A stretch of 64,000 nucleotides of DNA, taken from positions 5,766,001-5,830,000 of the forward strand of contig CBDCXQ010000001.1 in NCBI GenBank assembly GCA_965223835.1. The letters are read 5' to 3'. The translations under genes and the position numbers were made by a program. This stretch comes from CAVYXZ01 sp965223835 (GTDB taxonomy: Bacteria; Chloroflexota; Anaerolineae; Aggregatilineales; Phototrophicaceae). The notes beneath the pieces are model-generated. The model had not been told where the DNA came from and made no database searches. It worked only from the letters and a program-made list of their open reading frames with translations. This document shows positions 8,408-16,870 of the stretch, piece by piece. The first letter of the stretch is position 1, and each line of letters begins with the position of its first letter.

Positions 8408-9328
8408 ATGATGGTAAAAGCTGCGATTGTACAGGCCGCACCCATCTATTATGACCTCGCGGCTTCGCTGGATAAAGCGCAAACGCTTATCACTGAAGCG
8501 GCGCAGCAAGGGGCGCAGTTAGTCGTCCTGGGTGAGACCTGGCTCCCCGGCTATCCGGCCTGGCTGGATTATTGCTCTGATGTGGCATTGTGGGATCATG
8601 AACCAACGAAAGCGGTATTCGCGCATTTATACGCAAATAGTGTCACGATCCCCGGACCTGAACTGGATGCGCTGGCGAAACTTGCTCATCAATTACAAGT
8701 CGTCATTATTATCGGTGTAAATGAGAAGGTACTGACTGGCCCCGGCAACGGTACGCTTTTCAACAGCCTCATCACGCTCGACACCACTGGCAAAATCGCC
8801 AACCATCACCGCAAGCTCCGGCCAACCTATACCGAACGGCTTGTATGGGGACCAGGTGACAGTCGCGGCCTACAAGCCGTACCCACAGCGCTGGGACGCA
8901 TCGGCGGCCTGGTCTGTTGGGAACACTGGATGCCGCTGGCCCGGCAAGCCCTGCATCTATCTAATGAAGCGATTCACATTGCAGCCTGGCCCGCTGTGAA
9001 AGAAATGCATCAAATCGCCAGTCGTCACTATGCGTTTGAGGGTCGGTGCTTTGTACTGGCTGCTGGCAGTTTGATGTCTGCCATAGATCTGCCACCTGCG
9101 TTTGAAGCGCCATCCGCGTTGTGCCCAAACGATCTTTTGCTCAACGGCGGTAGTGCGATTATTGGTCCTGATGGGCAATATATTACAGGACCATGTTTCG
9201 ATACCGAAACCATCATAACGGCTGAGTTAAATTTAACGCAGATTGTCAAAGAACGAATGACGCTGGATGTCACGGGTCATTACGCCCGCGATGATGTATT
9301 TGAATTCCAAGTCAGGATGCCAGATTGA
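8408..9328 (+). CDS. Nitrilase (carbon-nitrogen hydrolase family)
   Basis: 306 residues. The Glu-Lys-Cys triad is intact: Glu43 in VLGETWLPGYP, Lys in HHRKLRPTYTERLVWG and Cys in GLVCWEHWMPLAR. The CWE-x-x-MPLAR form of the Cys motif and the PTYTERLVWG loop are characteristic of true nitrilases (branch 1), which convert organic nitriles to acids plus ammonia, rather than amidases. The exact nitrile cannot be predicted. The start codon is two bases after the antiporter stop (an alternative ATG is at 8411), so it is co-translated with that gene. Confidence 0.9.
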   Translation: MMVKAAIVQAAPIYYDLAASLDKAQTLITEAAQQGAQLVVLGETWLPGYPAWLDYCSDVALWDHEPTKAVFAHLYANSVTIPGPELDALAKLAHQLQVVIIIGVNEKVLTGPGNGTLFNSLITLDTTGKIANHHRKLRPTYTERLVWGPGDSRGLQAVPTALGRIGGLVCWEHWMPLARQALHLSNEAIHIAAWPAVKEMHQIASRHYAFEGRCFVLAAGSLMSAIDLPPAFEAPSALCPNDLLLNGGSAIIGPDGQYITGPCFDTETIITAELNLTQIVKERMTLDVTGHYARDDVFEFQVRMPD

Positions 9329-9463
9329 GATAGTCTGGTCATCATCCGGCAATGGTTATCTTTTTTGCTTATCTGGTAGCCGCTTTGTTGCTTACAACAC
9401 CCATGCTGTCTTCATAAGCGTTCCGACAAATTAACTCCTGCCGATACCCCCTTGTTTTGCGGG

Positions 9464-9491
9464 TTGAAAAGTAATGGCCGCATTGTATAAT
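9464..9491 (+). promoter_or_regulatory. Sigma-70-type promoter of the tRNA-Lys gene
   Basis: TTGAAA at 9464-9469 and TATAAT at 9486-9491 with a 16-bp spacer. The tRNA begins 13 bp after the -10 box, so transcription starts just upstream of the mature 5' end. Confidence 0.75.
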
Positions 9492-9504
9492 TTCACAGCG
9501 TTAA

Positions 9505-9576
9505 GGCCCCATAGTTCAGTGGTAGAACAGCGGACTTTTAATCCGCGTGGCGTAGGTTCGAGTCCTACTGGGGTCA
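9505..9576 (+). tRNA. tRNA-Lys (anticodon TTT)
   Basis: 72 bases folding as a full cloverleaf. The acceptor GGCCCCA pairs with TGGGGTC (one G-T), the anticodon stem GCGGA/TCCGC encloses the loop CTTTTAA giving anticodon TTT, and the T stem GTAGG/CCTAC encloses TTCGAGT. The discriminator base is A, and CCA is not encoded (CC then T follow). A clear promoter precedes it. A TIR-flanked repeat begins directly at its 3' end. Confidence 0.95.
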
Positions 9577-9578
9577 CC

Positions 9579-9650
9579 TTACGCACCTTGAGCCGAAATC
9601 GTAGGGTGCGACTCGCCGAGTCGCCCCTACAACCTGGATTGCTTGCGTAA
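9579..9650. repeat. TIR-bounded palindromic repeat, copy A
   Basis: 72 bp bounded by TTACGCA and its inverse TGCGTAA. The core is a palindrome CGACTCG-C-CGAGTCG flanked by AGGG and CCCT. An almost identical copy in inverse orientation is at 23824-23893, and a copy with the same ends but another core is at 23913-23985. It starts within three bases of the tRNA-Lys 3' end. Confidence 0.8.
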
Positions 9651-9664
9651 CATCAACTTCTAAT

Positions 9665-9693
9665 ACAAAAAGAGCCGTCGTTGGCAACGGCTC
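9665..9693 (-). terminator. Rho-independent terminator of pspA
   Basis: On the minus strand GAGCCGT pairs with ACGGCTC (9687-9693 with 9672-9678), followed by TTTTTG. It lies 26 bp past the pspA stop. Confidence 0.85.
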
Positions 9694-9718
9694 CTGGCAA
9701 TCATATTAGTCGGCGACC

Positions 9719-10408
9719 TTAACGGCTTTCGCCACCCTGTAACCGCCGAACGCGCTCTTCCAATTGGCGTTGCACTTCGCCATCGCCCACCGCCTCACTG
9801 ATTTGATCGGCGATGTTGGCCGTAGCCATTTCCAGCCGGGCATCTTCGCGGTCCAGATTGCCGCGAATGCGATCCGCCAGCGCATTCACCTGATCGTCAC
9901 CCGTGTTAGCCAGCGCGTCCAGGCTCTTCACCGTCTTCACGGTGACTTTCTTGGCCTCAGCCAGTTCGATCAACGACCGCAGGTGTTCTCGTTCCTGCTT
10001 GATCGTCGTCAGTTTCGATTCGAGCTTCAGGCGCATTTCCAGCATTTTCTGATACTGAGTTTCCTGACCTTGCCACTGCTCATAATACTCCTGGGCAAGC
10101 TGCTGTTTGGTATTGAGTTCCGACTGCGCCGCCGCGGCCAAATCCATTTTGTTTTTGACGACCAGCGTATCAATATCGCGGTCCAGTTTTTCGGCAGCAG
10201 CAGCAAATTCCTCGTACTTACGTTTGAGGGTTTTGACAGTACCGCCGACTGTGGCTGCCGAATCTTCCAGCGCATCAAGATTACGCTCGACTTGCCGAAT
10301 GTACTCGTCCATGACCTGTACCGAGTTGGCTTCCAGTGCCCGGTCAACAATGCCATGCAGATTGGCGCTAATGAGGGTATTGATTTTTTCGAAAAGTCCG
10401 GGGGCCAT
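9719..10408 (-). CDS. pspA: PspA/IM30 (Vipp1) family membrane-stress protein
   Basis: 229 residues from the ATG at 10408, chosen because GAGGCAGG precedes it; a TTG six codons upstream has no RBS. The protein is nearly all alpha-helical coiled coil, as expected for the ESCRT-III-like PspA family, which polymerises on damaged membranes. The N-terminal amphipathic helix GLFEKINTLISANLHGI and the following DRALEANSVQVMDEYIRQVE are characteristic of the family. No pspF or other psp gene is adjacent, so regulation is not visible. It is a single gene with its own terminator. Confidence 0.92.
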   Translation of the reverse strand: MAPGLFEKINTLISANLHGIVDRALEANSVQVMDEYIRQVERNLDALEDSAATVGGTVKTLKRKYEEFAAAAEKLDRDIDTLVVKNKMDLAAAAQSELNTKQQLAQEYYEQWQGQETQYQKMLEMRLKLESKLTTIKQEREHLRSLIELAEAKKVTVKTVKSLDALANTGDDQVNALADRIRGNLDREDARLEMATANIADQISEAVGDGEVQRQLEERVRRLQGGESR

Positions 10409-10581
10409 AACCTGCCTCTTTTTCAAATTTGCGTGGTTTGATATGGAATTAGTTTAGCACAAAGCCCTGGCAAACGAAACGGGAGTTTGTTAACGCCGTT
10501 AGCTAAGAAATTTCTCTTTGTGCCGGTGCCGGGTCATTATTCCACAGTGACACGTTAATGAATAGCACGATCGAGTCGTTG

Positions 10582-11355
10582 TTATTCCGGTGTCACATAG
10601 GCAGCGGTGATGCCGCCGTCAACAACGAAGGTCGTACCGGTCACATACGAAGATTCCTCGGACGCCAGAAACAATACGGACTGAGCAATTTCGGTGGCCT
10701 CACCGAAACGCCCCATCGGAATATGGACCAATCGGCGCTGCTTTTTGTCGTCGGTATCCAGGAAATCCATCAGCAATTTCGTGCGCAGTGGCCCCGGACA
10801 CAGCGCATTCACGCGGATATTCTCGCGGGCATGAATGACCGCCAGTTCCCGTGTCATCGCCAGCACGCCGCCCTTACTGGCCGTGTACGCAATTTGCGAG
10901 GTGGCTGCACCCACCAGCGCCACAAATGACGCGACGTTGATAATTGATCCACCACCGGCCCGCCGCAGCGCCGGAATGCCATACTTGCAGCCCAGGAACA
11001 CGCCTTTGAGATTGACGTTCATCGTCAGGTCCCAGATCGCTTCATCAGTCGCGACTGCATCTTCATCGTCAGCGTGCATAATCCCGGCGTTATTAAACAG
11101 CACATCCAGCCGACCAAAGTGATCTTCAGCCGCTTGTACCATCTGTTCACAGGCCGTGGCCTGGGCAACATCAGCAGCAACGGCCAGCGCTGTACCGCCC
11201 TGTTCAGTAATCATCTGCACCGTCTGTTGTGCCGGTTCAGCGTAGATGTCAACCACGACTACCTGGGCGCCTTCGCGGGCAAACAACAGCGCAGTCTCCC
11301 GTCCAATACCACTCCCGGCCCCGGTAATGAGCGCCACTTTGTTTTCAAGTCGCAT
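10582..11355 (-). CDS. Short-chain dehydrogenase/reductase
   Basis: 257 residues, a classical SDR. The NAD(P)-binding motif TGAGSGIG is at residues ~11-18, Asp after the second strand (VVVVDIYAE) points to NAD(H), the structural NNAG is present, and the catalytic Ser-Tyr-Lys is seen in NVASF and YTASKGG. The C-terminal VTGTTFVVDGGITAAY is typical of glucose 1-dehydrogenase-like SDRs. The substrate is not predictable. It lies 38 bp downstream of the glutamine synthetase-like gene on the same strand, with RBS AAGGA, so the two are probably co-transcribed. Confidence 0.88.
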   Translation of the reverse strand: MRLENKVALITGAGSGIGRETALLFAREGAQVVVVDIYAEPAQQTVQMITEQGGTALAVAADVAQATACEQMVQAAEDHFGRLDVLFNNAGIMHADDEDAVATDEAIWDLTMNVNLKGVFLGCKYGIPALRRAGGGSIINVASFVALVGAATSQIAYTASKGGVLAMTRELAVIHARENIRVNALCPGPLRTKLLMDFLDTDDKKQRRLVHIPMGRFGEATEIAQSVLFLASEESSYVTGTTFVVDGGITAAYVTPE

Positions 11356-11393
11356 TGTTCATCTATCCTTATGTATGTGAAGCCCGCGCTCAG

Positions 11394-12782
11394 CTAAATC
11401 TGTTCGAAATAGCGGGCGCGTTCCCAGGTTGTCACGGCTCGATCAAAAGCCTGTTGTTCCGTTTTGAAAAAGTGCAGGTAGTGGTCAATCACAGCATCAC
11501 CGAAAGCCTGCCGCGCAAAGTCGCTTTTTCCCAGCGCATCAATCGCATCCCGCAAGGTCGCGGGCACCTGGGGTAAATCCGATGCGGCATAGACATCGCC
11601 CTGGAACATCGCCGGTGGTTCAATCTTCTGGCGAATCCCGGCTAATCCGACAGCCAGCAGTGCAGCATAAGCCAGATAAGGATTACAATCCGCCCCCGGA
11701 ATCCGGCACTCAACCCGTAGCGTTGATCCCCGCCCCACCACGCGGAACCCGGCAGTGCGATTATCATAGCTCCAGGCCAGCCCGGTGGGTGCCCAGGAGC
11801 CAGCTTCATAGCGCTTATAGGAATTAACCGTTGGTGCTAAAAAGGGCATCAATTCACCGATAAAGGTCAGACAGCCACCCAGAAACCAGCGAAACGCGGG
11901 CGCTGCACCCGGCAGTCCCGCAGCCAATGGCTCATCACCGTCGAATTGATTCTGGCTCTGGTCGGCATCCCAAAGGCTGAGATGAATGTGGCAACTTGAA
12001 CCCGCCAAATGTTCATCAACCTTTGCCATGAAAGTCACCGCCAGACCTAGCTGATCGGCGAGGTCTTTGAAACATTGCTTATAGATGATATGGCGGTCAG
12101 CCATGGTCAGGCAATCAGCGTAGCGCACATTCAGTTCGTGCTGGCCCGGCCCCCATTCGCCTTTGCTAAACTCGACTGGTACCCCGCTGGCCGACAGATG
12201 CTTGCGGGCGGCAGCGTTAAGGGGTTCCTCGCGGGTTCCCTGGAGAATATGATAATCCTCGATATACGCGCTCATCGGTTCCAGGGCCGCGTAATGTTGG
12301 CGGCGGATGTTCTGATAGCTATCCGCATAGATGTAGTATTCGAGTTCGGACGCACCGACAGCGTGATAGCCCATCGTAGCAGCCTGCGCCAGTTGGTGCT
12401 TGAGGATGCTGCGCGGTGCAATTGAGGTTAGTTCGTGCGCGTCTGCCTGATAGGTATCGCAAATGACGAACGCCGATTTTTCGAGCCAGGTGGCCCGCCG
12501 CAGTGTATTCAGATCTGGCACACAATGGAAATCGCCGTAGCCGCGCTCCCAGTTGGCGTAGTCATATCCCGGAACAGGCTCCATGCCCATGTCCACTGTA
12601 AACAAATAATCACAGGCGTGCATGCCATCCGAGGCAACGGCTTCCAGAAAGTAGTCGCCGGTAATGCGCTTACCCAGCAACCGTCCGTACAAATCTGGAA
12701 AAACGGTGACGACGGTTTCAATTGCGCCCGACTCAACCTCGGTGCGCAGTTGATCGAGCGTTAACATACCTTTGATGGTCAT
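11394..12782 (-). CDS. Glutamine synthetase family protein (GlnT/PuuA-like)
   Basis: 462 residues. The glutamate-site motif GSSCHIHLSLWD and the ATP/ammonia-site stretch starting KRYEAGSWAPTG with NRTAGFRV are intact, and the N-terminal domain carries PDLYGRLLGKRI. The sequence belongs to the GS-like branch that includes gamma-glutamylpolyamine synthetase and related ligases. It lacks the adenylylation-site context of housekeeping GlnA, so ligation of glutamate to an amine other than ammonia is plausible. The SDR downstream could oxidise the product's alcohol or aldehyde intermediate, but this is inference. RBS GAGG eight bases before ATG. Confidence 0.85.
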   Translation of the reverse strand: MTIKGMLTLDQLRTEVESGAIETVVTVFPDLYGRLLGKRITGDYFLEAVASDGMHACDYLFTVDMGMEPVPGYDYANWERGYGDFHCVPDLNTLRRATWLEKSAFVICDTYQADAHELTSIAPRSILKHQLAQAATMGYHAVGASELEYYIYADSYQNIRRQHYAALEPMSAYIEDYHILQGTREEPLNAAARKHLSASGVPVEFSKGEWGPGQHELNVRYADCLTMADRHIIYKQCFKDLADQLGLAVTFMAKVDEHLAGSSCHIHLSLWDADQSQNQFDGDEPLAAGLPGAAPAFRWFLGGCLTFIGELMPFLAPTVNSYKRYEAGSWAPTGLAWSYDNRTAGFRVVGRGSTLRVECRIPGADCNPYLAYAALLAVGLAGIRQKIEPPAMFQGDVYAASDLPQVPATLRDAIDALGKSDFARQAFGDAVIDHYLHFFKTEQQAFDRAVTTWERARYFEQI

Positions 12783-12855
12783 CTAGCCAACCTCAGCCGG
12801 GAGTGGGAAATATGTATAGTAGATCATACCGGACCGCCAGGGTGGGCGCAAAATC

Positions 12856-14046
12856 CTAACCGGGTGGACGCAAGGCGAGAATTTCGGTCCCGGTGCTGAT
12901 ATAGACCCAACCTTCGACACTTACCGCCACCCCCAGTGGACGCTCCGGCCAGAAACCGCTGTTACGATAATTCATTTCGGCCAGTGTGAAGGTTTGACGA
13001 TGGGTTTCAGCCGGGATGAGAATCTCATAATGAGTAGGCTGACCATTGGCGAACTTAACGACTGCCAGCGCATAGCCTTGAATATCTGGTCGATTCCGCG
13101 ACCCGTTGAGCGTGACCACTAAAGTGTCGGTCAGATCGGGCAAGGTGTCGCCCGTGTAGGCCGCGATTCCCAGTGGTGTACTAGCGGTGGGAAAGGTCAG
13201 CGTGGGTGCAGTGACATCATCACAATCCGTCCCTGCTTCTAAATCTGCATCAGGTTTATTCTCGGCCCCAATACAGGCGGGCCAGCCATAATCGTCACCA
13301 GTCATGATGTGATTGAGTTCATCGAGTTGGGAAGTCCGGTTGAGGCCGGTGCGGGCACTGTCGGTGGCCCACAGTTCACCGTTCAGAAATGCCAATCCTG
13401 CCGCCTGACGCAACCCAGTGGCGACGATCTGGCGGTCCGTCCCATCCAAATTATAGCTGAGGATAGCGCCATATTCTGGTTGGGCCGGTTGACAGAAGTT
13501 GCATCCAGCGGCAACCGACACATACAGGCGCTCATCTGGCCCGACCGCTAACAGCCCGGACCACTGCGAAGCCGTCAGCGGCACATCCGCGATTAACACA
13601 TCCAGTTGGTCGTTAGCCCACTGATAAAGCTGTGAACCTGCCAGAATGTACAGAGTGTCGTCATGGTAGGCCAGCCCTGTCGGCAAGGTCAGACCGGCAA
13701 CCACGACCGTGCCCGAATCCGGCAATTGATCGCCATCGGTATCCGTAATCGCCAGCACTTCACCGGTCAGCGGACGCGCAGCATATAGCGTGCCGTCGGG
13801 GGCAGCCGCCAATGTCGTAAATGCGAGGGTATCCGGCGCTTGAATGACCGTTTCCAGACAATATAATCGACCATTCACCCAGGGTGGGTCACGGAATTGA
13901 GCGCGTTCAAAACAAGGCGGCAGCGCTTGTGCCTGTACTGGTATCGCCCCGAATAGGATCAGGCCAATTAGCCAGCAGGTTGTGAGCAAATTCGGAGCCA
14001 CTGCATCTCTTGAGCAGCGATTTTTAAAGATCAAATCAAACCTCAC
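12856..14046 (-). CDS. Secreted beta-propeller protein, glucose/sorbosone dehydrogenase-like
   Basis: 396 residues from a GTG start. A long N-terminal region ends in a signal-peptide-like helix (TTCWLIGLILFGAI) with a VQAQA cleavage site. The body shows repeated propeller strands: LAAAPDGTLYAARPLTGEVL, GLAYHDDTLYILAG, LLAVGPDERLYVSVAAG and GLRQAAGLAFLNGELWATDS, as in soluble PQQ-dependent glucose/sorbosone dehydrogenases. The paired Cys in AAGCNFCQP is an unusual feature. Whether PQQ binds cannot be judged, because the catalytic His of the family is not obvious. It is divergent from the lipoprotein gene at 14294. Confidence 0.7.
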   Translation of the reverse strand: MRFDLIFKNRCSRDAVAPNLLTTCWLIGLILFGAIPVQAQALPPCFERAQFRDPPWVNGRLYCLETVIQAPDTLAFTTLAAAPDGTLYAARPLTGEVLAITDTDGDQLPDSGTVVVAGLTLPTGLAYHDDTLYILAGSQLYQWANDQLDVLIADVPLTASQWSGLLAVGPDERLYVSVAAGCNFCQPAQPEYGAILSYNLDGTDRQIVATGLRQAAGLAFLNGELWATDSARTGLNRTSQLDELNHIMTGDDYGWPACIGAENKPDADLEAGTDCDDVTAPTLTFPTASTPLGIAAYTGDTLPDLTDTLVVTLNGSRNRPDIQGYALAVVKFANGQPTHYEILIPAETHRQTFTLAEMNYRNSGFWPERPLGVAVSVEGWVYISTGTEILALRPPG

Positions 14047-14293
14047 GCGCCAACGGCAAGTATAAATAATATCGGCAATGGTAAACTATTGTAGCCATTC
14101 GGTGCCCAATAACCCTAAAATTGATGTGTCATCCCGGTGCCCTGGCAATGTTAGGATTTGCTGAGATTTCAAACCGGTCATATCCGAAAAAACCCAAATA
14201 GCGTTAAAATGACGTAAAATATGTATAAACAATCATAGGTTCTTTGTCGGTCAACCTAAAACTGTTGTTCAGATACACTGAGGAATCCCCCCC

Positions 14294-14959
14294 ATGAAGG
14301 TATTAAAATTGTTCACTCTGACGCTACTGTTGGTAGCGGGCTGTAGCGCCTTACCTGGGTTGCAGGTATTGACCGGCGAGGATACGGGCGATGAAGCCGG
14401 TGTCCAGAATGTTGAAGTGATTGATCTGGTGATGGCCGACAAAACTGGCGCTACCGACCCCTCACTAATGGCCGCCGCCAACCGGATCGAATCTGCTTCA
14501 CTCAATGTCGATATTATCGAAATCCGCAAAAATGAAGCGGATGACGCGCTGGTCGTTAACCTCTTGTTCCAGGCCCCGGCAGATGCCGATTTGCAGACCC
14601 AGGCCGGTCTCCTCAGTTACTATACATCCATCCAACGCGCGATTGAACTCACCTGGCAGGGCACGCTGGCGGAGAGCGAAGGGGCAGGTTTGTTGCAGGT
14701 GAATTTTATCGCCCCACAGGACATTGCCACGCTGGATAGTGGCCGCAGTTTCATCGGCTTCGTCATGGTCAATTCGGAAATCGAACGCCAAGCAGCGATT
14801 AACTATCTTTCCGGTTCGCACAATCTCAACGACTTCCTCGACTTGATCGCGCAGGGCACGCTGGTTTATGAACAACCGACCGCCACCGAATTGTATGAAG
14901 GCCAGCCCAATCACCCGCTGTTTATGATTGGTAATCCGGGCCTGGAAGCCAGTAGTTAA
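14294..14959 (+). CDS. Predicted lipoprotein, unknown function
   Basis: 221 residues. A lipoprotein signal (MKVLKLFTLTLLLVAGC) places the lipidated Cys near residue 17. The rest is acidic and soluble with no recognised domain. Residues ~70-150 (SASLNVDIIEIRKNEADDALVV and onward) look like a mixed alpha/beta fold. RBS AGGAATCC upstream. It is followed 32 bp later by two FtsH-like genes on the same strand and is probably in their operon, which would put it on the outer face of the same membrane. Confidence 0.7.
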   Translation: MKVLKLFTLTLLLVAGCSALPGLQVLTGEDTGDEAGVQNVEVIDLVMADKTGATDPSLMAAANRIESASLNVDIIEIRKNEADDALVVNLLFQAPADADLQTQAGLLSYYTSIQRAIELTWQGTLAESEGAGLLQVNFIAPQDIATLDSGRSFIGFVMVNSEIERQAAINYLSGSHNLNDFLDLIAQGTLVYEQPTATELYEGQPNHPLFMIGNPGLEASS

Positions 14960-14991
14960 AATTATCGTCAGGTTAATCGAAGGCACTATTC

Positions 14992-16857
14992 ATGAGTAGT
15001 AACATTCAGCGTTACGAGCCAAAACAGCAGGACCCCAGTAAGCGCCCCCGTTATGCGTGGGAGGACGAAACGACGCTGGTTGACGAGCGCAAGAAGCTCA
15101 AGAATCGCGTTCGTTACTTCTTCACCGACAACAAATTGCGGTTAATTCTGCTGACGATCGTTATGGTTGCGCTGCTCAATGCCGATTTTATGCGCGGTAT
15201 CGTGAATTTCTTGACGGTTGCGGTACCGTTTATTGGGCGCTTCCTGTTCCTTGCCGCCTTTATCATCGGTCAGTTCGGGATGATGTTCTGGTTTCTGGGT
15301 CGGGCGCGGACCTATACCATCTGGCCGGGTTCGGATACGCAGGGGGTCAGCTTTGCCGATTATCGAGGCCAACCAGAATTGCTCGATCAGGCGATGCAGA
15401 TTGTGACACTGGTGCGGGGTGTGCGGGCCTTTGAGGAAGCCGGGGGTGAGCCGCTGAATGGTCTCCTGCTGGAAGGCCCACCGGGAACGGGCAAAACCTG
15501 GCTGGCGAAAGCGATCAGCACTGAAGCCGGTGTGCCTTTTTTCTACATTGACGGCTCCGGTATGCAATCGATGTTCTTCGGCATCGCGCCGCTGAAAGTG
15601 ATGAATTTGTATCGCAAAGCCCGCAATGCCGCCAAAGAGTATGGCGCGTCCATTATTTTTATTGATGAAGTGGATGCGGTGGGATCGCGGGGCGGGGTCG
15701 CCAAGAAACGTGAAGAATACACGGAGAATAACACCTCGAAACTATTTTCACGCTTGCCGATAATGTTCGGTGGGATGAGTGGCGCGAACGTCGGCCTGCT
15801 CAGCACGCTGCTGGTGGAGATGAGTGGCTTTAGTCAGGAACACGGCTGGTGGGCGCGTAAGAAAAAATGGTGGTACAAAAACATTCTGCGTAAAAAGATG
15901 CCAAAGCCGCCGAACCGCGTGTTAACGATTGGCGCGACCAACCGGATTCAAGCCATTGATGACGCGCTCCTGCGGCCCGGTCGGTTCGACAAGAAAGTAC
16001 GCGTGGATGCCCCGGACCTCGAAGGACGGCGTGACATTCTGGAATATTACCTGTCGAAGATGGCCCATGATGAAACAATGGACCCGCTGACACTGGCCGT
16101 GGAAACACAGTTTTATACCCCGGCAGACCTCAAATACTTGCTGAACGAGTCGCTGCGCTATGCCCTGTTCGATGGACGCACTTACATGACCTACCGTGAT
16201 TTCAAGATGGCCCAACCGGAACACGAGATGGGCCTGCGCGAACCCATCAAGAATATGACGAAAGAAGCCAAGTACCGGTTGGCCGCCCATGAAGCCGCCC
16301 ATGCAATTGCGGTGCGACTATACCGTCCTGATTGGCGCATTTCCCGAATCACCATCATTCGCCAGGGCGGTGCGCTGGGTTATGTTCGCTACATGCCCGC
16401 CACTGAAAGCTATGCCTACATCAACACCTATGAAGCGCTGCATAATCGGCTGCGTGTCGCGGTAGCAGGTAAAGCGGGTGAGATGGAGTATGGCGGCGAA
16501 CATGAACAAACGCTGGGCGTTTACGGCGATTTCATGAGTGTCAAGGGCGTGTTGCGCCAGATGGCCGGGGTGGGCATGTTCGGGCCGCTGGGTGCGACAG
16601 ATGAACCAGAAACGGTCAAAGAAATCCGCAACATGATGGAGGAAACCTTCCTCCAGGCGCTGGATGAAGTACGCGTTGACCTGCGGCTGCACCGTGAAAT
16701 GGGGGAGATGCTTATCCATCTGTTGCTGGAAAAAGAAGAACTGATGGCGGATGAGGTTGAAGAATTCTTTGACCAGTATGGCTTGTATACCCCGAAGCCA
16801 CAGATCGGGTCCGGCGAAGTCAATGAAGATGAAAAAGAGATCGCGCACAGCGAATAG
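14992..16857 (+). CDS. FtsH-like membrane AAA protease with intact zinc site
   Basis: 621 residues. An N-terminal basic region is followed by two or three membrane helices (residues ~45-100), then an AAA module: Walker A GPPGTGKTWLAKAIS, Walker B ASIIFIDEVDAVGSRGG, sensor GATNR and arginine-finger region LLRPGRFDKKVRV. The C-terminal M41-like region has the zinc motif HEAAH and a conserved Asp in GVYGDF at the position of the third ligand. Compared with FtsH there is a basic, Trp-rich insertion between Walker B and the sensor (SQEHGWWARKKKWWYK) and altered spacing. Expected to degrade or extract membrane proteins. A paralogue lacking the zinc residues starts 13 bp downstream. Confidence 0.85.
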   Translation: MSSNIQRYEPKQQDPSKRPRYAWEDETTLVDERKKLKNRVRYFFTDNKLRLILLTIVMVALLNADFMRGIVNFLTVAVPFIGRFLFLAAFIIGQFGMMFWFLGRARTYTIWPGSDTQGVSFADYRGQPELLDQAMQIVTLVRGVRAFEEAGGEPLNGLLLEGPPGTGKTWLAKAISTEAGVPFFYIDGSGMQSMFFGIAPLKVMNLYRKARNAAKEYGASIIFIDEVDAVGSRGGVAKKREEYTENNTSKLFSRLPIMFGGMSGANVGLLSTLLVEMSGFSQEHGWWARKKKWWYKNILRKKMPKPPNRVLTIGATNRIQAIDDALLRPGRFDKKVRVDAPDLEGRRDILEYYLSKMAHDETMDPLTLAVETQFYTPADLKYLLNESLRYALFDGRTYMTYRDFKMAQPEHEMGLREPIKNMTKEAKYRLAAHEAAHAIAVRLYRPDWRISRITIIRQGGALGYVRYMPATESYAYINTYEALHNRLRVAVAGKAGEMEYGGEHEQTLGVYGDFMSVKGVLRQMAGVGMFGPLGATDEPETVKEIRNMMEETFLQALDEVRVDLRLHREMGEMLIHLLLEKEELMADEVEEFFDQYGLYTPKPQIGSGEVNEDEKEIAHSE

Positions 16858-16870
16858 GAAGGATAGATAA

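Noticed and set aside
9505..9660. Integration site of a genomic island at tRNA-Lys
   Set aside because: A repeat starts at the tRNA 3' end, but no integrase and no duplicated tRNA end was found in the window.
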